In this document: positions 50,391 to 60,299 of the stretch, piece by piece
How positions within the stretch are numbered: the first letter of the stretch is position 1
Layout of the letters: each line of letters starts with the position of its first letter
Source of the DNA: SAR202 cluster bacterium
GTDB lineage: Bacteria > Chloroflexota > Dehalococcoidia > Lucifugimonadales > VGZY01
Reading direction: 5' to 3'
Assembly: GCA_016872355.1 (NCBI GenBank)
Contig: VGZY01000008.1
Coordinates: 1-62,833 of the forward strand
DNA length: 62,833 nucleotides
Translations under genes and position numbers: made by a program
Notes under the pieces: generated by a model
What the model was told of the DNA's origin: nothing
The model's input: the letters and a program-made list of their open reading frames with translations, nothing else
Databases searched by the model: none

Positions 50391-51626
50391 CTATGCCTTC
50401 CCACTCGCCGCCGCGGCCGGCCCGGACGGCATCCTGAACCGCGCAAGCAGCACCGTGGCCACCGCCGCCATGCCGGCGGCGTAAATGAACGCGCTCTCGA
50501 TGCCGAAGCTGTCCGACACCACTCCCGCGATGAACGGGGAGAGGATCCCGAGAATGCTCGCGCCATAGATAAGCGAGACCACCGTGGACTGCGACTGTCC
50601 CTTCGCCGCCTCGATCGCCGCTGCGACAAAGATGTGTTGCAGTGTGAACTTGAAGCTGCCGGCGACGACGATTATCACGAGAAGCTGCCAGCCCGGCTCC
50701 GCCAGCGCCAGACCCAGCATCAGCAGGGCGCTAGACACCATCGCGGGCATCAGCACTTTCTTCGCGCCGTAACGGTCCGCCATGTGCCCCATCAGCGGCT
50801 GCGAGACCAGCCCCATCACCTGCGCGAGCGAAAGGTACAACGCCACCTTGCCGGAGGAGTACGCCAGCGTCTCGCGCAGGTACGCCGGCAGGAATACGTC
50901 GACCGCGGCCTCGCCCATTGCGCGGAAGACCGTAGAGAGCACCAGCACCATGAGCACCGGGCTCTTCATCAGGCCGAGCAACGCCTTGAAGTAGCCGCGC
51001 CTGGATACCGACTCGTGACTCGTCCGGGGCAGCAGCTTGAGTATGCCCCAAACCAGCAGCGCCGTCACCATTGCCGGGAACAGGCTCACCGTGAGAACGT
51101 CCCGCCACATGAGGAAAGAAAGCACCGCGGCGGTCGTTACCGGCCCCAGTATCTCCCCGGCAATGCCGCCGGTCCCGTGCAGCGAGACCACAAACCCGCG
51201 CTTTTCCGGGAACCCTCGCGAAAGCTCCCCAAGGGCCGGCGGGTGGAAAAGCGACGGCCCCGCGCCCGCCAGGAGCATTACGAAGAACATCAGCCAGTAG
51301 TTCGGCGCGAACCCGGCGATGAAGTACGAAACGCCGGTAATGCCGAGCGAAAGCGCAATAAAGAAGGCCGCTTTGTTGGCGAAGCGGTCGCCCAGGTACC
51401 CGCCCACCATCGTCGCCGCCCAGGACGACAGCGCCTGGGCCGACCCGAGCGCGCCGAACTGCGTGTTGCTCAGCCCCAGGCCGATCTTCATCTCGGGCAT
51501 GATGATCTTCTGGAAGCCGGACGCCAGAAGGTGCTTTACACCATGGCCAACGACTATCGTCCCGGCCATGACGTTGCGCCCGGATTTCACCGCCGGCGCT
51601 TCAGGGTTTGTTTGGGAGGAGCTCAT
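50391..51626 (-). CDS. Major facilitator superfamily transporter
   Basis: The product is 411 aa with about 12 hydrophobic segments. MFS motif A-like loops are seen in GGYLGDRFANK and GHMADRYGAKKVL. The start MSSSQTNPEAPAVK precedes the first helix (VMAGTIVVGHGVKHLL). The substrate cannot be assigned; the close DUF-style relatives are 12-helix drug or organic-acid exporters. AGG lies before the ATG. It leads a two-gene unit with marC. No regulator gene is adjacent. Confidence 0.9.
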   Translation of the reverse strand: MSSSQTNPEAPAVKSGRNVMAGTIVVGHGVKHLLASGFQKIIMPEMKIGLGLSNTQFGALGSAQALSSWAATMVGGYLGDRFANKAAFFIALSLGITGVSYFIAGFAPNYWLMFFVMLLAGAGPSLFHPPALGELSRGFPEKRGFVVSLHGTGGIAGEILGPVTTAAVLSFLMWRDVLTVSLFPAMVTALLVWGILKLLPRTSHESVSRRGYFKALLGLMKSPVLMVLVLSTVFRAMGEAAVDVFLPAYLRETLAYSSGKVALYLSLAQVMGLVSQPLMGHMADRYGAKKVLMPAMVSSALLMLGLALAEPGWQLLVIIVVAGSFKFTLQHIFVAAAIEAAKGQSQSTVVSLIYGASILGILSPFIAGVVSDSFGIESAFIYAAGMAAVATVLLARFRMPSGPAAAASGKA

Positions 51627-51790
51627 TTACCTGGCCCAGAATTGACGTATTCCCACGTATTCCAGCGTGCAGCAGCACGGAGGGAATGGTAACACCTTAG
51701 TGACTCGGATGGTACATGCTTCCCACCATAAGGCCGTCCCGCCCGCGACGGGTATTTTCCTAATACACCATTACCGTGCCAGCACGATAC

Positions 51791-51827
51791 CTACGTACGT
51801 AGAAAAGACTACCCTTACGTACGCAAG
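51791..51827 (+). promoter_or_regulatory. Paired TACGTACG palindromes before the lectin gene
   Basis: CTACGTACGTAG (51791-51802) is a perfect palindrome, and CTTACGTACGCAAG (51814-51827) is a near-perfect one. Their TACGTACG cores are 24 bp apart, about 35-60 bp before the large secreted-protein ATG. They look like paired binding sites. Confidence 0.5.
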
Positions 51828-51861
51828 CGAATAATCGCTCGATTTCATAAACGGAGGTTAT

Positions 51862-54800
51862 ATGCGCCTTATCGGGCTCTTTATGAGGCGGGGCAACGTA
51901 CTTGCGTTGCTGCTCGCCGTCACATTCGCGGTCGTTGCCATGTCTGTATCACAGCAGGCTCGCGCCGCGGCCGACCCGTCCCTGATGGCACACTACACGT
52001 TCGACGGCAGTAATGCCAATGACTCTTCCGGCAATAACAGGCACGGGACGCTCGTTGGCAGCCCCACATTCGCCTCCGGTCCGTCCGGCTTCGGCAACGC
52101 AATCTCTCTCGACCTGGGCAAGTACGTTGTCCTCCCCGGCGTGAATACGCTCGACTTGAACAACCATGATTTCACTGTCACCGCCTGGGTAAACGCCACG
52201 GCCTTCTCCGGCCTTGGCGGCTACGGCGGCGACTGGGCCGTACTGGGCAACCAGACAGGCCCGAGCGGCATGCACCTGGTGCTTCGTAGCGGGCAGCCCT
52301 ACATGGGCTTCCTCGGCAACGACACAGGCAGCGGCTGTAACATGTCCCTGAACACCTGGTACCACATCGCGTGGCAGTACAGGGTTTCCGGCGGCGTCCA
52401 GACCATTTTCGTCAACGGCACGCAGGTCGCCTCCACGGGCGGCCACGGCGCGTTCAACGGCGGCACCGGCGCGGCCTACATCGGCCGCTGCTGCGAGACC
52501 TGGGACGCCCCCCGGTACGCCAAAGGCCGCATCGACGACGTCAAGATATTCAACCGCGTCCTGACCCCTTCAGAGGTCGCGGCCACCGTTACGCCTCCTC
52601 CTCCCCCTGCTCCTCCCACAACCTGCTACGACATCCTCGTCGGCGGCTTTTCCACCGGCGACGGCGTCTACGCGATTGACCCTGAGCAGGACGGTTCCAC
52701 AGTCAACGTCTACTGCGACATCACCACGGACGGCGGCGGCTGGACGCTGGCCGGCTACGGCGCTGGTTCTAACCTGGCCGGTAAGCTGAACGTTGCCAAC
52801 GGCACTTACAATCCCACGAACCGCTCCACGTCATCCGCTAACATCAACGCCGTCATGCTTGCAAGGCGCAGCACCCAGGCGGCCCTTTCCTGGGCTGACG
52901 GCATTTCAAACGGCAACCTTGCTACGTATCAGGAGGCCGTGAAGTTCGGCGTCCCCAATCGCCTCAACCAGACCCTCGACCCAACCGGCGGCGGCTACCA
53001 GTGCCTGGACTCCAGCAAGTGGAGCCCGGTTACGGTAACGCCCATCGTTGGCTCCCCTGACCTGCCTACGACCATGTACACGCGGACGGACAGCCTGGGC
53101 GCGGTCTACGGCATGGCCTACGGCCTGGTCCTGAACCAGAACAATGGGCAGTGCGACTGGACGATCGACGGCCAGCCGTTCAAGGCCGTGTACCTTGGAA
53201 TCAATGCGCCCCCATATGCGGCCGGCATTGCCTACAATCCGGGCGGCGTAAGCAACCAGGTCACCCCGGCCACTATGGCCATCTGGTTCCGCGGCAACGC
53301 GGCGGTCGCGGTAAACACTGCACCGACCGTTTCCGCCAATAGCGCCTCCGTGACTGCCGATCAGGGCGCGGCCGCGGCCATCAGCGGCGCCTACAGCGAC
53401 TCGAACTCCGGCGACAACGTGAGCATCACGGCATCGACCGGGACGGTCACCAAGACCGGCACGAACAGCGGTACGTGGAACTGGACGAACACGACCACGG
53501 CCGTCGGCTCATATAATGTGACGATCACCGCCAACGATGGCGCCGCGACAGCGACGACCAGCTTCACTGTAACTGTGAAGGATGCGCCGCCGGCATTGAC
53601 CGCGGGCGGCACCGTAACCGCAACCGGCGGCGGACCGGCAGTGGTCGTCGACCCCAACGCGACCATCACCGACCCCGGCCAGGAGAACCTCTCCGGCGCC
53701 AGGGTATCGATCGGGGCCGGCTTCATCGCCGCCCAGGACTCGCTGGGCATACAGGGACAGGGCGGCACGAGCGGCACGGTCGGCGGCCTGACCTGGAGCT
53801 ACAACAGCTCGACCGGCGTCCTGACGCTGAGCGGCAGCGCCTCGCCCGCGACGTACCAGGCGGCCCTGCGCCAGGTGACCTATCGCAATAGTGTGACAAA
53901 CGCCAACACCGCCAACCGGACCATAACCTTCACCATCGCAAACCAGCTGGCCTTCACCGGCAACGGGCACTTCTACGAGTTTGTAAGCTCCTTCGGGATT
54001 CCGTGGAGCACCGCTCTCGCCCAGGCTTCCACCCGGAGCCTGTACGGGATGCAGGGGTACCTTGCTACGATCACCTCTTCCGCGGAGAACCAGTTCATTT
54101 TCTCCAAGGTCCAGGGGAACGGCTGGATCGGCGGCAGCGACCATACATCCGAGTCGATCTGGAAGTGGGTCTCCGGGCCTGAGGCCGGCACGACCTTCTG
54201 CGTCGGCACGGGCTTCTGCTCTCCCCAGGGCGGCGCCTACACCAACTGGAACGGCGGCGAGCCGAACAACGCGGGCGACGAAGACTACGCGCACATCATC
54301 GGCAACCCGAACATCGGCGTCAGCGGCCAGGGCGTCTGGAACGACCTGCCGAACACAGTCTCCAGCGGCGACTATGCGCCGCTCGGCTACGTCGTCGAGT
54401 ACGGCGGGATGCCGGGCGACCCGACAAACCTTCAGCTGACGGCAAATGCCACGGTGCAGGTGGTGCCGGGGAACCAGCCGCCGACAGTCACCGTGAACGC
54501 TCCTACCACGACTGCCGACGAGGGCGGCACGAACGGCGGAGCAGGCACATACAGCGACGCTGATGCGGGCCAGAACGTGACCATCACGGCCTCCGTCGGC
54601 ACGGTCACCAAGACCGGCGTCAATAGCGGCTCCTGGAGCTGGAGCAACCCGGCCCTGGACGGCGCTGTGCCGCTATCCCAGTACACGGTGACCATCACGG
54701 CGAACGACGGCGTCGCTCCGCCGGCGACGGTTACTTTTACGGCCAGGGTCCGCAACGTCGCCCCCACGGCGACCTTCTCCAACAACGGCCCCGTTGACGC

Positions 54801-56245
54801 CGGCAGCAGCTTCACGCTGACCCTGTCCGGCGGGTCAGACGCGTCGAGCATCGACGCGGCGAGCCTCCAGTACGCCTTCGACTGCGGCAGCGGCTCGGGT
54901 TACAGCGCGCTCGGGAGCGGCAACACCGCCTCCTGCGCTACGACTGTGGCCGGGACGCGGAACGTCAAGGGCAAGGTCCAGGACAAGGACGGCGGTTTCA
55001 CCGAGTACACTGCTACAGTGACGGTCAACGATCCCACTCCTCCTGTTATCACGCCGTCCGTGACCGGCACGCTCGGCGATAACGGGTGGTATACGTCCGA
55101 CGTAGAAGTCTCGTGGACGGTCACGGACGACGAGTCGGCAGTCTCGTCCACGAGCGGCTGCGACACGACCACAGTGTCCGACGATACCGCCGGGACGACG
55201 ATCACCTGCTCGGCGACCTCCGGCGGCGGCACGGCCTCCGAGAGCGTCACCGTAAAGCGCGATGCAACTGCGCCGACGATCAGCGGCTCTCAGTCCCCCG
55301 CCGCGAACGCCAACGGTTGGAACAACACTGACGTAACGGTGACCTTCTCCTGCGACGACAACCTGTCCGGCGTGGCGAGCTGCGTCGGCGACACCACCCT
55401 GACGGGTGAGGGCGCTGGCCAGTCCGCCTCCGGTGCTGTTACCGACAACGTGGGCAACACCGCGTCGGCGACCGTAGCGGACATCAACATCGACACGACG
55501 GCTCCCACGATCAGCGGATCGGCAGCTCCCGCCCCCAACGGGGCTGGCTGGAACAACACGGACGTGGCGGTGACGTTCACGTGCGGCGATGCGCTCTCCG
55601 GCGTCGATAGCTGCACTGGCGATACCGTCCTGACCACCGACGGCGCGGGCCAGTCCGCCACCGGGACGGCCACGGACCTTGCCGGCAATACGGCATCCGC
55701 CACGGTGTCCGGCCTCAACATCGATAAGACCGCCCCTGCGGTCGCCATCACCGGTGTGAGCAACGGCGCGGTTTACATCGTCGGCGGCGCGCCGGTCGCG
55801 GGCAACACCTGCACTGACGCCACCTCCGGCGTGGCCTCGTCTTCGGGCGCGACCACCGGCGGCAACGCCAACAGCGTGGGCAGCTACACCTACACGGCAA
55901 CGTGCACGGACGTGGCCGGCAACACGACAACCGTTTCGGCTTCCTACGCGGTCACCTACGGCTTCAGCGGCTTCCTGCAGCCGATACCGCTGCCGGTGTC
56001 CACGTTCAAGGGCGGCTCCACCATCCCGGTGAAGTTCAGGCTTACGGACGCCTCAGGCGCGCCGGTGAGCACGGCCATTGCGAGTATTTCGATCAACGGC
56101 GGGCCAGTCCCTTGGCCTCGCCCGCTACAGCGATGGCCAGTACATCTTCAACCTTAGCACCAAGGGCATCTCTATCGGTCTTCTGACGATCAGGGCCACC
56201 CTTGACGACGGCACGACCCGCAGTGTTGTCGTAACGCTGAGGTAG
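51862..56245 (+). pseudogene. Large secreted LamG / fibrinogen-like / C-type-lectin protein with 3' frameshift
   Basis: The signal peptide (LLLAVTFAVVAMSVSQQARA) leads into a LamG/concanavalin-like domain (MAHYTFDGSNANDSSGNN, to about residue 230). Next is a fibrinogen-like segment (CYDILVGGFSTGDGVYAID, CDITTDGGGWTL, from about 255), Ig-like/Big repeats, and a C-type lectin domain (about 700-860, with TNWNGGEPNNAGDED and VWNDLP). Several HYR-like repeats with SGxxxxxxANGWNNTDV follow. At about 56105-56120 a single-base shift converts the end: frame 1 stops at 56157, while the next frame continues LARYSDGQYIFNLSTKG to ...VVVTLR and TAG at 56245. The loss affects only the last 40 residues. GGAGG precedes the ATG. 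It is probably a surface adhesin. Confidence 0.85.
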
Positions 56246-56265
56246 TCGACAGGCAGCACAAGAAG

Positions 56266-56302
56266 AGAGGGGACCGGCCCGGCCGGTCCCCTCTCTGTTT
56301 TT
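56266..56302. terminator. 14-bp stem terminator with T-run
   Basis: Arms AGAGGGGACCGGCC (56266-56279) and its complement (56281-56294) are followed by CTGTTTTT. It terminates the plus-strand lectin gene; the stop of the convergent minus-strand gene lies at 56303. Confidence 0.85.
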
Positions 56303-57253
56303 CTATCCGATCTCTTTGCCGATTCCTCTTTGCAGGGCCGCTTTGTAGACCCTTAAGCCGACGGCGATATCCTCCAGCGCTAATCCCTGCGATTCGAACA
56401 GGGTGATGTCCTGCAGGCTCTTGCGTCCGAGCGCCTCACCCGCCACAACTGACGAGAGGTTTAATACCTGGTTCCACCCCAGGATCCCGCGCTCGACCGC
56501 ATGTATGAGCTCGCCGCACTCAACCCTGGCGGTCTCAGTGTCGTCCGCCACAACCACAGTCGCCCGCTTTATCGTCTCGGGGTCCAGCTCCCTGCGTGTG
56601 ATGTGGTTGGAGCCGGCGGCGTTGATATGGGTCCCGTGGGTAATCCACTCTCCCGAGAGCACCGGGGACGAGGAGCTGGTGACCGTGATGACAATATCAG
56701 CTCCCTTCACACACTCCTCGGCGGAGCGCGCTGCAATTACGGTCAGACCGAGATCTCCCGCCGCCGAAGCTGCAAACTCTTCCCGCGTGGCCTCGGTGCG
56801 ACCGTAAACGCGTGCGACCTCGACATGCCTTACCTTGCACACCGCCTCAAGCTGCGTCCGAGCCTGGTATCCCGTTCCGATCATGCCCACCGTGGCGGCG
56901 TCCGGGCGCGCCATGTAGCGCGTGGCGACGCCGCTCGCGGCGCCGGTACGCACCTGCCCGAGGCGCGATGCCTCGATAACCGCCAGGAGCTTGCTCGTCG
57001 CAGTGTTGACGAGGTTCACATAGAAACGCACGCCGCCCCGGGTGGCGCCATAAGTCTTTGTACCCATAACGCCCAGCCCGGGCGCGGTAGCGGCCATAAA
57101 CGCGAATGTGCCGCTGCCCATCGGGAGGCGGTAGCGGGGGTGATTAAAGGCCAGCCCGCGTGCCTGAAGACGGAATGCTTCGTCCAGCGAATCGATGGCA
57201 ATGTCCATCGTAAGAAGGTTCTCAACGTCGGATTCGGTGAGGTAGAGCGGCAT
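56303..57253 (-). CDS. Ornithine cyclodeaminase / mu-crystallin family protein
   Basis: The product is 316 aa. The Rossmann segment VGMIGTGYQARTQLEAV and the family region GAASGVATRYMARPDA, with VLSGEWITHGTHINAAGSNH, identify the OCD/mu-crystallin family; members act as ornithine cyclodeaminase, alanine dehydrogenase or ketimine reductase. Substrate residues cannot be fixed from sequence. The gene is 40 bp downstream of the APH-type kinase gene on the same strand and could be the last gene of the riboswitch-controlled unit, though a link to thiamine is not evident. Confidence 0.9.
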   Translation of the reverse strand: MPLYLTESDVENLLTMDIAIDSLDEAFRLQARGLAFNHPRYRLPMGSGTFAFMAATAPGLGVMGTKTYGATRGGVRFYVNLVNTATSKLLAVIEASRLGQVRTGAASGVATRYMARPDAATVGMIGTGYQARTQLEAVCKVRHVEVARVYGRTEATREEFAASAAGDLGLTVIAARSAEECVKGADIVITVTSSSSPVLSGEWITHGTHINAAGSNHITRRELDPETIKRATVVVADDTETARVECGELIHAVERGILGWNQVLNLSSVVAGEALGRKSLQDITLFESQGLALEDIAVGLRVYKAALQRGIGKEIG

Positions 57254-57293
57254 GGCGGACTCCCCTGTGGTACATGGAAACAGATGGGCCCCG

Positions 57294-58181
57294 TTACCGG
57301 AACACAGGGAAATTGTACTCCCTTGTGTCAGCCTCTCCCCACAGTTCCGTTAGCCGGTCTTGCAGGGACTGCGCGGAACTGCGCATGGCGGGCAGGATGT
57401 CGGCTCGCTCTGCGACGGTGATGAAGGCGCGGAGGTAGGTGGTGTAGGCCTGGCGGAGGGTGAAGTCGTCCACCCACACGCCGGGCTCGCGCAGGGCGTC
57501 CTCGAACGCCCAGGTGAGGCACCAGAAGAGGCGGTGGGCGCTAATGGAGGCGATCTCCTTGTAGAGAGCAGTGGCGTCCGGCGGGGTGGGGAAGAGGCCG
57601 ACGATGCCGTCAAGGTATGCGCGGTCAATCCTGTCCACGGCGGCGTCCGGGAGCGGCAGGCCGATGCGCCACCATGTGGTGTCGTAGAAGGCGTGGCGGT
57701 AGCCACAGTACTCGAAGTCGATGAGCCTGGGGCCGGAGGGCGTGAAGAACACGTTCGTCGGCGCGATGTCGCCGTTGGTGAAAGTCAGGAACGGGCCGGG
57801 GTTGCGGAGCCTGTCGCAGACCGCCTCGTACTCCTCGGCGAACCCGCGCGATGGTCTGACTCCCGCCGACGTGAAGGCTTTGCGCACGCTGAGGAGAAGC
57901 TTCCGGAACTCCGCCGGCTGGCGCTCGCGTATCGACAGATGCCGCTTCCCCTCTGCCTCGTCACGGAGCTTTTGGAACGTCTCGCCGTGTCCAGCCGTCC
58001 GTACGTGGAAAGAGGCTAGCGCGACCGCCGCAGCCGCGTCCAGCCGTAATACGTAGTTGCGGTTCCACTGCTTGAGGAGGTCGGGGTTGGACAGGCGCAC
58101 ATCGCGCCGGAGAAGCCCGGCCATCGCCGCCTGCGCATCGGTCGCGATCCCGTCAATATCGAGCGGAAGCGCATTCTGCAT
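57294..58181 (-). CDS. APH-fold phosphotransferase (candidate thiamine-pathway kinase)
   Basis: The product is 295 aa. The kinase catalytic loop is FTNGDIAPTNVFF (H replaced by N in the usual H-G-D) and the metal-binding RLIDFEYCGYRHAF, i.e. choline/aminoglycoside/thiamine kinase fold. The nucleotide-binding N-lobe is short and weakly recognisable. It follows thiD by 31 bp in the TPP-riboswitch operon. Thiamine kinase (ThiK) belongs to this fold, so a role in phosphorylating thiamine or a precursor is attractive but unproven; a homoserine-type or aminoglycoside kinase is possible. Confidence 0.8.
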   Translation of the reverse strand: MQNALPLDIDGIATDAQAAMAGLLRRDVRLSNPDLLKQWNRNYVLRLDAAAAVALASFHVRTAGHGETFQKLRDEAEGKRHLSIRERQPAEFRKLLLSVRKAFTSAGVRPSRGFAEEYEAVCDRLRNPGPFLTFTNGDIAPTNVFFTPSGPRLIDFEYCGYRHAFYDTTWWRIGLPLPDAAVDRIDRAYLDGIVGLFPTPPDATALYKEIASISAHRLFWCLTWAFEDALREPGVWVDDFTLRQAYTTYLRAFITVAERADILPAMRSSAQSLQDRLTELWGEADTREYNFPVFR

Positions 58182-58212
58182 CCCTTAATCTGAGAAATCT
58201 GCGGTTAACATC

Positions 58213-59016
58213 TCACTCCCACCACTTGTAGAAGTGGTTGAGGGGGCCGCTGCCGTGGCCGACGGCTATGCCGGAGCGAATGGCCTCCGTCACGTACTTT
58301 TTGGACTGGCCCACGGCCTCCTTGAGCGGCATGCCGCGCGCAATGCACCCCGCAACCGCCGAGGCGAAAGTGCATCCCGTGCCGTGCGTATTGGTGGTCG
58401 AGACGCGCTGGGCGGTGAACAACCTCACCTCGGTGCCGTCATAGAACGTGTCGGTCGCCGGGCCCGGCATGTGGCCGCCCTTTACAACCGCCGCCTTGGC
58501 GCCCATCTCCTCCACAATCATCCTGGCGGCATCGCGCGCCTGGTCCAGGTCTTTGACCACGCGACCGGTGATCGCCTCCGCCTCAGGCAGGTTAGGCGTA
58601 ACGACGGTCGCGAGGGGTATCAGCACCCTCCGAAGCACGTCAATGGCGTCCTCCCGGAGCAGGCGGTCGCCGCTCTTGGCAACCATCACCGGATCGACGA
58701 CAAGGTTGGAAATAGCATGCTCCCTTATTTTCTCGGCCACGGTGTTAATTATGGCCGCGGATGCCAGCATGCCGGTCTTGGCGGCGTCCGTGCCGATATC
58801 GCTCATGACGGCGTCTATCTGGGCGCGTATCATCGCGTCAGGGACTTCCAGCACGTCCGTCACGCGCACCGTATTCTGCGCGGTGATGGCTGTGATAACG
58901 CACGTGCCGTACGCCCCCATTGCGGCGAACGCCTTGAGGTCGGCCTGTATGCCCGCGCCGCCGCCGGAGTCTGAACCGGCGATTGTCATTACCCGCGCCA
59001 CGCTCTTCCTGATCAT
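58213..59016 (-). CDS. thiD: Hydroxymethylpyrimidine/phosphomethylpyrimidine kinase
   Basis: 267 aa of the ribokinase fold. N-terminal TIAGSDSGGGAGIQADLKAF and the substrate/ATP-site blocks KTGMLASAAII, DPVMVAKSG, TPNLPEAEAI and the anion hole NTHGTGCTFASAVA. It phosphorylates HMP to HMP-P and then HMP-PP for thiamine synthesis. The ATG overlaps the stop of the preceding 59-aa gene (ATGA), so the two are translationally coupled. It lies in an operon under the TPP riboswitch at 62517-62603. Confidence 0.96.
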   Translation of the reverse strand: MIRKSVARVMTIAGSDSGGGAGIQADLKAFAAMGAYGTCVITAITAQNTVRVTDVLEVPDAMIRAQIDAVMSDIGTDAAKTGMLASAAIINTVAEKIREHAISNLVVDPVMVAKSGDRLLREDAIDVLRRVLIPLATVVTPNLPEAEAITGRVVKDLDQARDAARMIVEEMGAKAAVVKGGHMPGPATDTFYDGTEVRLFTAQRVSTTNTHGTGCTFASAVAGCIARGMPLKEAVGQSKKYVTEAIRSGIAVGHGSGPLNHFYKWWE

Positions 59017-59192
59017 CCTGTTCCCTCCTGCTTCCGGTCATTTTCGCCCTTCTGGTCTTCCTTGCGCGCATATTCAGCCCGCTTGCGTATTATCTCCTGC
59101 AGGGACTGGACGCTCTTGCCCACAACCTTCATTTTCCGCTGGTTGCGGCGCTTGTTCTCCCGCCGTTCGCCTTTCGTTCCGTCCTGCTCCAT
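59013..59192 (-). CDS. Small basic protein (59 aa) in thi operon
   Basis: The short frame begins MEQDGTKGERRENKRRNQRK and is rich in Arg/Lys/Glu; the second half (KSVQSLQEIIRKRAEYARKE) is a probable amphipathic helix. The TGA overlaps the thiD ATG, and the start is 6 bp after the substrate-binding-protein stop. GGAG lies about 12 bp upstream. No family is recognised. The tight overlaps within a riboswitch-controlled operon are the reason to call it a gene; a nucleic-acid-binding or adaptor role is speculative. Confidence 0.65.
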   Translation of the reverse strand: MEQDGTKGERRENKRRNQRKMKVVGKSVQSLQEIIRKRAEYARKEDQKGENDRKQEGTG

Positions 59193-59198
59193 GTGTCA

Positions 59199-60254
59199 TC
59201 ACCGCTCCGTGAACCGGGTGGTAAACGCCTCTGTCTCGACGAGGTCCGGCGGCAGAAGGTTGTGCTCTTTCATCCACTGGGCGAACGCCCGCCACCTGCT
59301 GGGGTCCTGCGTACCGAACCCGCCGGACTCCGTCTTCCAGACCTCCACAAGCAGGTCTGCGCCCGGCCGCTCTATCTTCTCGTCGATCTCCTCGTTGTTG
59401 CTTTCGACCAGAAGGTCGATGGCCGCCTGGGGGTCCACGACCGCATCTTCGTACCCTCTGCGCGCGGCCCGGACGAACTTCTCGACAGTCTCTGTATTCT
59501 GCCCAAGGTTTCGCTGGCTGGTGACTATCGCCAGCTCATAGTAGTCAGGGACGCCCCACTGCTCCATACGCATGATGTTAACTGGGTGGCCTTCATTCTC
59601 CAGCATGATCGTTTCGTGCGTCCAGTAAGCGCCTACCACCGCATCAACCTTGCCGCTCACAAGGGCCGGCACCAGATCGAAGCCGACGTTCACCAGCTCA
59701 ACGTCGCCGAGGCCGGATGCGCCGTCGAACTTCAACATTGTGTCCAGCAGCGGCTCATTGGTGGGTATTCCGGGATAGCCGACCTTCTTCCCAACAAGGT
59801 CGCGAGGGCGGGTGATGCCGGAGGACTGCAGCGCCACCACGGAGTTGAGGGGGTGCTGCACCAGGGCCATCACCGAGACCACCGGCACTCCCTGCGCGCG
59901 CGCCAGCAGGATGTCCGGCTGGTAGCTGATTCCGAAGTCGTCCTGCCCCGCGCCAACGGTCGTGAGCACCGCTGAAGGGTCTACCGGCGTGTACATTCGC
60001 ACCGCCAGCCCCTCATCCGCGAAGTAGCCTTTCTCAAAGGCCACGAAGAGGCCCGCATGGTTGGCATTTGGATACCAGTCGAGCGCCACGGATACTTCCG
60101 TAAGACCATTCGCCGCCACGCTGGTCGGCTGGCCGGCCGCCGGGGAGGCGGGGGTAGGGGCGGGCGCCCCACTGTCGCATGCGACGGCCGCCGGCCCCAG
60201 GATGAACAAGGCGGCAGCGGCGGAAAACCAGGATACAATTCGGCGATTCAACAC
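59199..60254 (-). CDS. ABC transporter substrate-binding lipoprotein (ThiY/NMT1-like)
   Basis: The product is 351 aa. The signal peptide ends in a lipobox (AAVAC), followed by a Pro/Ala linker. NMT1/THI5-like sequence follows: VSVALDWYPNANHAGLFVAFEKGYFADEGL, GQDDFGISYQPDILLARA and NSVVALQSSGITRPRDLVGK. Members bind HMP (formylaminopyrimidine) precursors or riboflavin-like ligands. The operon's TPP riboswitch and thiD point to an HMP-type thiamine precursor. It is followed by the 59-aa gene and thiD. Confidence 0.93.
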   Translation of the reverse strand: MLNRRIVSWFSAAAALFILGPAAVACDSGAPAPTPASPAAGQPTSVAANGLTEVSVALDWYPNANHAGLFVAFEKGYFADEGLAVRMYTPVDPSAVLTTVGAGQDDFGISYQPDILLARAQGVPVVSVMALVQHPLNSVVALQSSGITRPRDLVGKKVGYPGIPTNEPLLDTMLKFDGASGLGDVELVNVGFDLVPALVSGKVDAVVGAYWTHETIMLENEGHPVNIMRMEQWGVPDYYELAIVTSQRNLGQNTETVEKFVRAARRGYEDAVVDPQAAIDLLVESNNEEIDEKIERPGADLLVEVWKTESGGFGTQDPSRWRAFAQWMKEHNLLPPDLVETEAFTTRFTER

Positions 60255-60299
60255 GTGTAATTCTCCCCTTGTAATCTCAACTATTGTCGGGCGACCGGC

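Noticed and set aside
55250-55720. Tandem DNA repeats in the lectin gene.
   Set aside because: Repeats are at the protein-domain level (Ig/HYR-like) and sequences have diverged; not a DNA satellite.
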